Below the pieces are notes generated by a model. That model was not told the DNA's origin and did no database searches. It worked only from the letters and a program-made list of their open reading frames with translations. Position numbers and translations under genes: made by a program. Shown piece after piece: positions 56,901 to 64,000 of a stretch of 64,000 bases of DNA. Source of the stretch: Plasmopara viticola (Eukaryota > Oomycota > Peronosporomycetes > Peronosporales > Peronosporaceae); assembly GCA_001695595.3 (NCBI GenBank), contig MBPM02000047.1, positions 558,001 through 622,000 on the forward strand, written 5' to 3'. Each line of letters starts with the position of its first letter. The stretch's first letter is position 1.

Positions 56901-58115
56901 TGGACCTGGTGGCATCGCTCAAGCTGGGAAAAGACGTGGCACGACTTGCCATCCAACGAGCGCATCGAGTATGCACTTGTCCAGCCGATCTGGTTTCACT
57001 CAGATGCCAGCCTTCACTACGAACAACGAATGCGTGGTGGCACGGCTTTGGCGCATCGGCGCTGCATCGGTATGGTGCCAGAGCCACAACGAAGCTTTCG
57101 TCTACACGTCTCTCGCGTCTTCGGTCTTCGGTCGCTTGCTGACTTTATGCGCGGTCAGAACACGTGGCCAGCGCAGGTTGACTTCGTGGATCGACATATT
57201 GACTTTACGCTGGTGAATATCACGCCAGGCCAACAAATTAAGTGGCTACGCGTGATGTATAACGAGGCGACGCAGATCGTAGATCGGCTTAAATCATGTG
57301 GTGGTGCTCTTTCGGTACCTGGCAGAGTTAGCCCAGGATTAATACCATACGTCGGTGTCTTCAGCAACGAGAAGCTGCAATTGTTTCCTGCGATCCCACG
57401 CTCGGCGGTTTTACGCGTCGTATGGAAGCCGAAACCACAGATAAAGCCGCATCCAATGAAGATCTATTGGGATCACATCAACGTCAGCCACATCAAGGAG
57501 CACGCGAAGCGGGGCAAGCGAATGCGAAAGGTACTGCTTCCTGTCTTCGAAGACCTTCAGTTAAGATTGGCTTTCCGACTGCTGCCGGTCCGGTCGCGCT
57601 TCTGGTTTCTGGAATATACAAATCCCGGCATCCGCACATGTGTGCGCGATGGTTGTGATGCAATTGAGTCGGAACAACATCTGTTCTTTGACTGCTCGCT
57701 TGCGTCGGACTTGTGGCTACACGTCCTTGATATCGCGTGCAGGCTCTTCAAGCACAAGCCGACGTGGCTCGACATCGCACTTGCGCGAAGGGTGCAAGTG
57801 CGCGATGAATGGAAGGACCATGCGGCAATCGCAGCTGACGTATGGCATGTCCTCCGCGCAGTGACGCTTCATTTTTTGTGGTCGGATCGCAATCGGTGTT
57901 TGTTCGACGGAAGAAAGCCTACACCACCGCACCCAGCGCTACGAATAGTTTTCACGACATTTGCGGCGCACGTTCGACACTTGTTTAGGCGCTTATACGG
58001 TAACGATGATAAGCTGGTCCTAGCCAAAATTGTGCGCAAGATGCAGTCCCAGCCGGCCTTCGGGAGGTTCACCGATCTTCATCCTGGTATCACCAGTGTC
58101 CGCCAAACAGTCTAA
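53990..58115 (+). pseudogene. LINE B ORF2 endonuclease-reverse transcriptase, two 1-nt deletions
   Basis: About 1375 codons, numbered from GTG 53990. The APE-type endonuclease (EEP family) spans ~14-255, with NTNG 18-21, QETK 43-46 (E44), NVYAP 130-134, GDLN 162-165 and RLDYIL 220-225. The following GDH motif (D248/H249) is thrown out of frame by loss of one T in a T-run at 54677. A missing C near 55023 restores an open frame to 58115. RT core: GNYRPIAL, FLDFQKAFD (D622), GVKQGDPLS, FADD (D724, D725), YLGIPF. C-terminal zinc motif C-x4-C-x7-H-x4-C at C1218, C1223, H1231, C1236, as in zf-RVT domains. No RNase H was seen. The frame has no ATG near its start and opens only one base past the ORF1 stop, so translation must be coupled to ORF1 or use a non-AUG start. 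Confidence 0.9.
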
Positions 58116-58270
58116 TCGAGTGGTCCGACAACAATCCTGACAAAAAGCATATTATGCTATTTCAAGGGATTTCTTATCCACCATCGGTTTTATTGTTCAT
58201 TTCCGAATTTACCCGCCGAGGCTCAAGCGTCCCAGCAACTCCAGTACTCGCCGGCTTAAGTTGGGCTCTT

Positions 58271-58365
58271 CTCTGCGGACTGTGTTGTCTCCGGCTGCAC
58301 CCGAAAGGGGGACGGGGGCATGAGCCCAGATGCGGGCCCACTTAATCGTCGGCTTGAGGAAGGTG
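58271..58365 (+). repeat. LINE B 3' UTR repeat unit 1
   Basis: Direct repeat with CCC-GAAA-GGG hairpin; unit 2 follows at a 146-bp period. Confidence 0.8.
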
Positions 58366-58416
58366 CCGAACCCCTCCAAGCTAAAGCTTGACTCGCCGGT
58401 TTTAAAACGAGCTCCC

Positions 58417-58512
58417 CTCTGCGGACTGTGTTGTCTCCGGCTGCACCCGAAAGGGAGACGGGGGGCATGAGCCCTGAGGTGAGCCTGCTTTAAAGCCGGC
58501 CCGAGGAAAGTG
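58417..58512 (+). repeat. LINE B 3' UTR repeat unit 2
   Basis: Second copy; unit 2 of LINE B resembles unit 2 of LINE A, so the duplication predates both insertions. Confidence 0.8.
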
Positions 58513-58841
58513 ACGGTCTAGAGGTGGAACGAAGCGACAGCGAGCTAGAAGACCAGTGCTGCGTTTGGGCGCCCGAGGTAAATACACGTGCAGCCAGTTG
58601 ACATGAACCTGGCGATGTATATGCTGAACATGTGGCCGGAGCTACAGCTGCTAACTATCAGTATTTCCGGAGAAATTTTGACCCGCGCGGACGGTCCGAC
58701 ACGCCATTCTTCGATTCAAAAAGGGGCAAATTGTAGAACCGAAACCCTACACACAAGACCCACACTAAATTATGTACATTACACAACATTAGTTTAGATT
58801 AGATTTTAAGCCAGGCAAGTTGATTAGTCATTCGTTTATAA

Positions 58842-58847
58842 AATAAA
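58842..58847 (+). terminator. AATAAA polyadenylation-like signal, LINE B
   Basis: 15 bp before the element end, conserved with LINE A. Confidence 0.4.
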
Positions 58848-58862
58848 TATAGACAACTTATA

Positions 58863-58878
58863 ACTGAGCCACACAGGC
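58863..58878. repeat. Right target-site duplication of LINE B (tRNA 5' stub)
   Basis: actgagccacacaggc, then array C leader. Confidence 0.92.
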
Positions 58879-59123
58879 TCAACCTATCGGAATCGACGGA
58901 TACTTTAACCATTTATCCCACGCCAACTGCTTGCGTTTGCACTCATCTTTGAAGATTATCCGCGGCTATTTTAATTTGGCTATAGTCGGTCCATCATGTA
59001 TTACCCGAAACCTCTTCCAAAATAAAGATTTATTAGCGACTGCAGGGCAATAATAAAAAGAACAACAGTACCTCGGTACCGACCTTGAAGCAATCTTAGC
59101 AACATAATCAGCGGCTCAATTTA

Positions 59124-59195
59124 TGCCTCCGCCCGGGATTGAATCGGGGACCTTCTATTTACAAGACAGATGCTCTACCACTGAGCCACACAGGC
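59124..59195 (-). tRNA. tRNA-Thr(TGT), copy C1 (likely defective)
   Basis: G53 is A, breaking the last T-stem pair and the invariant GG of the B box; G30-T40 wobble. GTACCTCGG, T5. Confidence 0.45.
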
Positions 59196-59440
59196 TCAAC
59201 CTATCGGAACCCACGGATACTTTAACCATTTATCACACGCCAACTGCTTGCGTTCGCGCTCATCTTTGAGGATAATCCGCGGCTATTTTAATATGGCTAT
59301 AGTCGGTCCATCATGTATTACCCGAAGCCTCTTCCAAGATAAAGATTGGTTAGCGACTGCAGGGCAATAATAAAAAGAACAACAATGACTCGGTACCAAC
59401 GTTGAGGCAATCTTAGCAACATAATCAGCGGCTCGATTTA

Positions 59441-59512
59441 TGCCTCCGCCCGGGATTGAACCGGGGACCTTCTGTTTACAAGACAGATGCTCTACCACTG
59501 AGCCACACAGGC
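59441..59512 (-). tRNA. tRNA-Thr(TGT), copy C2
   Basis: Consensus. GACTCGG, T5. Confidence 0.75.
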
Positions 59513-59757
59513 TCAACCTATCGGAATCGACGGATACTTTAACCATTTATCCCACGCCAACTGCTTGCGTTTGCACTCATCTTTGAAGATTATCCGCGGC
59601 TATTTTAATATGGCTATAGTCGGTCCATCATGTATTACCCGAAACCTCTTCCAAAATAAAGATTTATTAGCGACTGCAGGGCAATAATAAAAAGAACAAC
59701 AGTACCTCGGTACCGACCTTGAAGCAATCTTAGCAACATAATCAGCGGCTCAATTTA

Positions 59758-59829
59758 TGCCTCCGCCCGGGATTGAATCGGGGACCTTCTATTTACAAGA
59801 CAGATGCTCTACCACTGAGCCACACAGGC
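59758..59829 (-). tRNA. tRNA-Thr(TGT), copy C3 (likely defective)
   Basis: Same G53A and G30-T40 changes as C1, one dimer away. GTACCTCGG, T5. Confidence 0.45.
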
Positions 59830-60074
59830 TCAACCTATCGGAACCCACGGATACTTTAACCATTTATCACACGCCAACTGCTTGCGTTCGCGCTCATCTT
59901 TGAGGATAATCCGCGGCTATTTTAATATGGCTATAGTCGGTCCATCATGTATTACCCGAAGCCTCTTCCAAGATAAAGATTGGTTAGCGACTGCAGGGCA
60001 ATAATAAAAAGAACAACAATGACTCGGTACCAACGTTGAGGCAATCTTAGCAACATAATCAGCGGCTCGATTTA

Positions 60075-60146
60075 TGCCTCCGCCCGGGATTGAACCGGGG
60101 ACCTTCTGTTTACAAGACAGATGCTCTACCACTGAGCCACACAGGC
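60075..60146 (-). tRNA. tRNA-Thr(TGT), copy C4
   Basis: Consensus. GACTCGG, T5. Confidence 0.75.
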
Positions 60147-60391
60147 TCAACCTATCGGAATCGACGGATACTTTAACCATTTATCCCACGCCAACTGCTT
60201 GCGTTTGCACTCATCTTTGAAGATTATCCGCGGCTATTTTAATATGGCTATAGTCGGTCCATCATGTATTACCCGAAACCTCTTCCAAAATAAAGATTTA
60301 TTAGCGACTGCAGGGCAATAATAAAAAGAACAACAGTACCTCGGTACCGACCTTGAAGCAATCTTAGCAACATAATCAGCGGCTCAATTTA

Positions 60392-60463
60392 TGCCTCCGC
60401 CCGGGATTGAACCGGGGACCTTCTATTTACAAGACAGATGCTCTACCACTGAGCCACACAGGC
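60392..60463 (-). tRNA. tRNA-Thr(TGT), copy C5
   Basis: G30-T40 wobble but normal G53, unlike C1 and C3. GTACCTCGG, T5. Confidence 0.7.
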
Positions 60464-60708
60464 TCAACCTATCGGAACCCACGGATACTTTAACCATTTA
60501 TCACACGCCAACTGCTTGCGTTTGCGCTCATCTTTGAGGATAATCCGCGGCTATTTTAATATGGCTATAGTCGGTCCATCATGTATTACCCGAAGCCTCT
60601 TCCAAGATAAAGATTGGTTAGCGACTGCAGGGCAATAATAAAAAGAACAACAATGACTCGGTACCAACGTTGAGGCAATCTTAGCAACATAATCAGCGGC
60701 TCGATTTA

Positions 60709-60779
60709 TGCCTCCGCCCGGGATTGAACCGGGGACCTTCTGTTTACAAGACAGATGCTCTACCACTGAGCACACAGGC
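60709..60779 (-). tRNA. tRNA-Thr(TGT), copy C6 (71 nt)
   Basis: One G is missing at the acceptor/D-stem junction (positions 9-10). GACTCGG, T5. Confidence 0.5.
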
Positions 60780-61021
60780 TCAACCTATCGGAATCGACGG
60801 ATACTTTAACCATTTATCCCACGCCAACTGCTTGCGTTTGCGCTCATCTTTGAAGATTATCCGCGGCTATTTTAATATGGCTATAGTCGGTCCATCATGT
60901 ATTACCCGAAGCCTCTTCCAAAATAAAGAAAGGTTAGCGACTGCAGGGCAATAATAAAAAGAACAACAATACGGTACCAACGTTGAGGCAATCTTAGCAA
61001 CATAATCAGCGGCTCGATTTA

Positions 61022-61093
61022 TGCCTCCGCCCGGGATTGAACCGGGGACCTTCTGTTTACAAGACAGATGCTCTACCACTGAGCCACACAGGC
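61022..61093 (-). tRNA. tRNA-Thr(TGT), copy C7
   Basis: Consensus. ACGG, T5. Confidence 0.75.
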
Positions 61094-61336
61094 TCAACCT
61101 ATCGGAATCGACGGATACTTTAACCATTTATCCCACGCCAACTGCTTGCGTTTGCACTCATCTTTGAAGATTATCCGCGGCTATTTTAATATGGCTATAG
61201 TCGGTCCATCATGTATTACCCGAAACCTCTTCCAAAATAAAGATTGGTTAGCGACTGCAGGGCAATAATAAAAAGAACAACAGTACCTCGGTACCACGTT
61301 GAGCAATCTTAGCAACATAATCAGCGGCTCAATTTA

Positions 61337-61408
61337 TGCCTCCGCCCGGGATTGAACCGGGGACCTTCTATTTACAAGACAGAAGCTCTACCACAGAGCC
61401 ACACAGGC
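61337..61408 (-). tRNA. tRNA-Thr(TGT), copy C8 (likely defective)
   Basis: A14 is T, A26 is T, plus G30-T40 wobble. GTACCTCGG, T5. Confidence 0.45.
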
Positions 61409-61653
61409 TCAACCCATCGGAATCGACGGATACTTTAACCATTTATCCCACGCCAACTGCTTGCGTTTGCACTCATCTTTGAAGATTATCCGCGGCTATT
61501 TTAATATGGCTATAGTCGGTCCATCATGTATTACCCGAAGCCTCTTCCAAAATAAAGATTTATTAGCGACTGCAGGGCAATAATAAAAAGAACAACAGTA
61601 CCTCGGTACCAACCTTGAGGCAATCTTAGCAACATAATCAGCGGCTCGATTTA

Positions 61654-61725
61654 TGCCTCCGCCCGGGATTGAACCGGGGACCTTCTATTTACAAGACAGA
61701 TGCTCTACCACTGAGCCACACAGGC
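61654..61725 (-). tRNA. tRNA-Thr(TGT), copy C9
   Basis: G30-T40 wobble. GTACCTCGG, T5. Confidence 0.7.
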
Positions 61726-61965
61726 TCAACCTATCGGAACACGGATACTTTAACCATTTATCCACGCCAACTGCTTGCGTTTGCGCTCATCTTTGAGATA
61801 ATCCGCGGCTATTTTAATATGGCTATAGTCGGTCCATCATGTATTACCCGAAGCCTCTTCCAAGATAAAGATTGGTTAGCGACTGCAGGGCAATAATAAA
61901 AGAACAACAATGACTCGGTACCAACGTTGAGGCAATCTTAGCAACATAATCAGCGGCTCGATTTA

Positions 61966-62037
61966 TGCCTCCGCCCGGGATTGAACCGGGGACCTTCTGT
62001 TTACAAGACAGATGCTCTACCACTGAGCCACACAGGC
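61966..62037 (-). tRNA. tRNA-Thr(TGT), copy C10
   Basis: Consensus. GACTCGG, T4. Confidence 0.75.
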
Positions 62038-62279
62038 TCAACCTATCGGAATCGACGGATACTTTAACCATTTATCCCACGCCAACTGCTTGCGTTTGCG
62101 CTCATCTTTGAAGATTATCCGCGGCTATTTTAATATGGCTATAGTCGGTCCATCATGTATTACCCGAAGCCTCTTCCAAGATAAAGATTGGTTAGCGACT
62201 GCAGGGCAATAATAAAAAGAACAACAATACGGTACCAACGTTGAGGCAATCTTAGCAACATAATCAGCGGCTCGATTTA

Positions 62280-62351
62280 TGCCTCCGCCCGGGATTGAAC
62301 CGGGGACCTTCTGTTTACAAGACAGATGCTCTACCACTGAGCCACACAGGC
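62280..62351 (-). tRNA. tRNA-Thr(TGT), copy C11
   Basis: Consensus. ACGG, T5. Confidence 0.75.
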
Positions 62352-62594
62352 TCAACCTATCGGAATCGACGGATACTTTAACCATTTATCCACGCCAACT
62401 GCTTGCGTTTGCACTCATCTTTGAAGATTATCCGCGGCTATTTTAATATGGCTATAGTCGGTCCATCATGTATTACCCGAAACCTCTTCCAAAATAAAGA
62501 TTGGTTAGCGACTGCAGGGCAATAATAAAAAGAACAACAGTACCTCGGTACCGACCTTGAGCAATCTTAGCAACATAATCAGCGGCTCAATTTA

Positions 62595-62666
62595 TGCCTC
62601 CGCCCGGGATTGAACCGGGGACCTTCTATTTACAAGACAGATGCTCTACCACTGAGCCACACAGGC
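62595..62666 (-). tRNA. tRNA-Thr(TGT), copy C12
   Basis: G30-T40 wobble. GTACCTCGG, T5. Confidence 0.7.
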
Positions 62667-62807
62667 TCAACCTATCGGAACCCACGGATACTTTAACCAT
62701 TTATCACACGCCAACTGCTTGCGTTCGCGCTCATCTTTGAGGATAATCCGCGGCTATTTTAATATGGCTATAGTCGGTCCATCATGTATTACCCGAAGCC
62801 TCTTCCA

Positions 62808-62882
62808 AGAACAATGACTCGGTACCAACGTTGAGGCAATCATAAAAAGAACAACAATGACTCGGTACCAACGTTGAGGCAA
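62808..62882. repeat. Internally duplicated monomer spacer
   Basis: A ~33-bp trailer segment (from gaacaatgactcgg to gaggcaatc) occurs twice in a row, and the usual ataaagattgg-to-gggcaat part of the spacer is lost. One T5 tract remains, between the duplicates. Confidence 0.75.
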
Positions 62883-62912
62883 TCTTAGCAACATAATCAG
62901 CGGCTCGATTTA

Positions 62913-62984
62913 TGCCTCCGCCCGGGATTGAACCGGGGACCTTCTGTTTACAAGACAGATGCTCTACCACTGAGCCACACAGGC
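62913..62984 (-). tRNA. tRNA-Thr(TGT), copy C13
   Basis: Consensus body with the duplicated trailer at 62808-62882. GACTCGG, T5. Confidence 0.75.
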
Positions 62985-63226
62985 TCAACCTATCGGAATC
63001 GACGGATACTTTAACCATTTATCCCACGCCAACTGCTTGCGTTTGCGCTCATCTTTGAAGATTATCCGCGGCTATTTTAATATGGCTATAGTCGGTCCAT
63101 CATGTATTACCCGAAGCCTCTTCCAAAATAAAGAAAGGTTAGCGACTGCAGGGCAATAATAAAAAGAACAACAATACGGTACCAACGTTGAGGCAATCTT
63201 AGCAACATAATCAGCGGCTCGATTTA

Positions 63227-63298
63227 TGCCTCCGCCCGGGATTGAACCGGGGACCTTCTGTTTACAAGACAGATGCTCTACCACTGAGCCACACAGGC
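63227..63298 (-). tRNA. tRNA-Thr(TGT), copy C14
   Basis: Consensus. ACGG, T5. Confidence 0.75.
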
Positions 63299-63543
63299 TC
63301 AACCTATCGGAATCGACGGATACTTTAACCATTTATCACACGCCAACTGCTTGCGTTTGCGCTCATCTTTGAAGATAATCCGCGGCTATTTTAATATGGC
63401 TATAGTCGGTCCATCATGTATTACCCGAAGCCTCTTCCAAGATAAAGATTGGTTAGCGACTGCAGGGCAATAATAAAAAGAACAACAATGACTCGGTACC
63501 AACGTTGAGGCAATCTTAGCAACATAATCAGCGGCTCGATTTA

Positions 63544-63615
63544 TGCCTCCGCCCGGGATTGAACCGGGGACCTTCTGTTTACAAGACAGATGCTCTACCA
63601 CTGAGCCACACAGGC
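63544..63615 (-). tRNA. tRNA-Thr(TGT), copy C15
   Basis: Consensus. GACTCGG, T5. Confidence 0.75.
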
Positions 63616-63860
63616 TCAACCTATCGGAATCGACGGATACTTTAACCATTTATCCCACGCCAACGTGCTTGCGTTTGCACTCATCTTTGAAGATTATCCG
63701 CGGCTATTTTAATATGGCTATAGTCGGTCCATCATGTATTACCCGAACCTCTTCCAAAATAAAGATTGGTTAGCGACTGCAGGGCAATAATAAAAAGAAC
63801 AACAGTACTCGGTACCGAACGTTGAGCAATCTTAGCAACATAATCAGCGGCTCGAATTTA

Positions 63861-63933
63861 TGCCTCCGCCGGGATTGACCACCGGGGACTTCTGTTTACA
63901 AGACAGATGCTCTACCACTGAGCCAACACAGGC
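63861..63933 (-). tRNA. tRNA-Thr-like, copy C16 (73 nt, indels)
   Basis: Several single-base insertions and losses scattered through the acceptor, T arm and 5' end, all in places constant elsewhere. The surrounding ~350 bp shows the same pattern, so sequence error is as likely as decay. GTACTCGG, T5. Confidence 0.35.
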
Positions 63934-64000
63934 TCAACCTATCGGAACCCACGGATACTTTAACCATTTATCAACACGCCAACTGCTTGCGTTTGCGCTC

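Larger units (their letters stand above)
51276..58862 (+). mobile_element. LINE B: tRNA-targeted non-LTR retrotransposon (nearly intact)
   Basis: A 7587-bp full-length element, collinear with LINE A and closely similar along its whole length, inserted at the identical tRNA position with the same 16-bp duplication. Compared with LINE A it lacks all nonsense substitutions and the 14-nt deletion. Its only coding lesions are four one-base deletions (near 51811, 51866, 54677 and 55023), two in homopolymers. This makes it the better representative of the active family. Flanking monomers differ from those at LINE A, so simple duplication of one insertion with its flanks is not supported, although later conversion of the flanks is possible. 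Confidence 0.95.
58116..58862 (+). other. LINE B 3' UTR
   Basis: 747 nt with the same architecture as in LINE A: duplicated hairpin units, then an AT-rich end with AATAAA at 58842-58847, finishing gacaacttata with no poly-A. Confidence 0.8.
58879..60779 (-). repeat. Higher-order repeat: three 634-bp tRNA-Thr dimers
   Basis: Monomer types alternate as C1/C2, C3/C4, C5/C6, with starts at 58879, 59513 and 60147, exactly 634 bp apart. The third dimer is one base shorter. The dimers are nearly identical to each other while the two monomer types within a dimer differ clearly, so the dimer was the unit of amplification. Confidence 0.85.
58879..64000 (-). repeat. Array C: 16 tandem tRNA-Thr monomers
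   Basis: Mixed array with two monomer families: one like array B (GACTCGG or ACGG trailers, aatcgacgg leaders) and one like array A (GTACCTCGG trailers, G30-T40 wobble, aacccacgg leaders). The first part is a higher-order repeat. The array runs to the window edge. Confidence 0.96.

Noticed and set aside
1..64000. 5S rRNA or snRNA gene array
   Set aside because: The conserved element folds as a cloverleaf with TGT anticodon and T-arm B box; no 5S internal control region or Sm-site structure was seen.

Overview
This is eukaryotic, non-coding, repeat-dominated DNA. The best guess for the source is an oomycete or another stramenopile. That rests on the style of the LINE proteins and their GC-rich, standard-code codon use. 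It is an inference from family resemblance, not a proven assignment. No single-copy host protein gene is visible.

Layout. About 48.3 kb of the 64 kb is a tandem array of a ~313-317 bp monomer. Each monomer carries one 72-nt tRNA-Thr-like gene on the minus strand, with anticodon TGT, an A-box-like D arm, a B box in the T arm, no intron and no encoded CCA. I count 153 copies in three blocks: array A (1-10302, 31 copies, diverged), array B (17897-51275, 106 copies, nearly identical) and array C (58879-64000, 16 copies, partly organised as 634-bp dimers). The blocks are separated by two ~7.58 kb non-LTR retrotransposons on the plus strand, LINE A (10303-17880) and LINE B (51276-58862). Two 261-bp tRNA-derived SINEs sit in array A (6589-6849 and 9712-9972).

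How the parts fit together. All four insertions are at exactly the same nucleotide of the tRNA gene, in the same orientation (antisense to the tRNA), and are flanked by the same 16-bp target-site duplication, actgagccacacaggc, which is tRNA nucleotides 1-16. The duplication leaves one complete tRNA abutting the 5' end of each element and a 16-nt tRNA stub at its 3' end. LINE and SINE share their terminal ~20 bp (ending gacaactt plus 3-4 variable bases), as expected if the SINE borrows the LINE's reverse transcriptase. The picture is a three-part system: a tRNA gene satellite as landing pad, an autonomous LINE specific for it, and a non-autonomous SINE riding on the LINE.

LINE coding content. 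ORF1 (~869 codons) has an Ala/Ser/Pro-rich N-terminus, a possible RNA-binding middle region and a helical Trp-rich C-terminus. ORF2 (~1375 codons) has an APE-type endonuclease, a reverse transcriptase and a C-terminal C-x4-C-x7-H-x4-C zinc motif. LINE A is dead (nonsense codons, frameshift, 14-nt deletion). LINE B has only four single-base deletions relative to A and no premature stop from substitution, so it is either recently dead or intact with consensus errors.

Limits. Copy counts and monomer variants depend on correct assembly of a long near-identical array. The last ~350 bp carries an unusual density of small indels that look like sequence error. Every tRNA copy has a G5xG68 mismatch in the acceptor stem, so whether these genes make functional tRNA is open.
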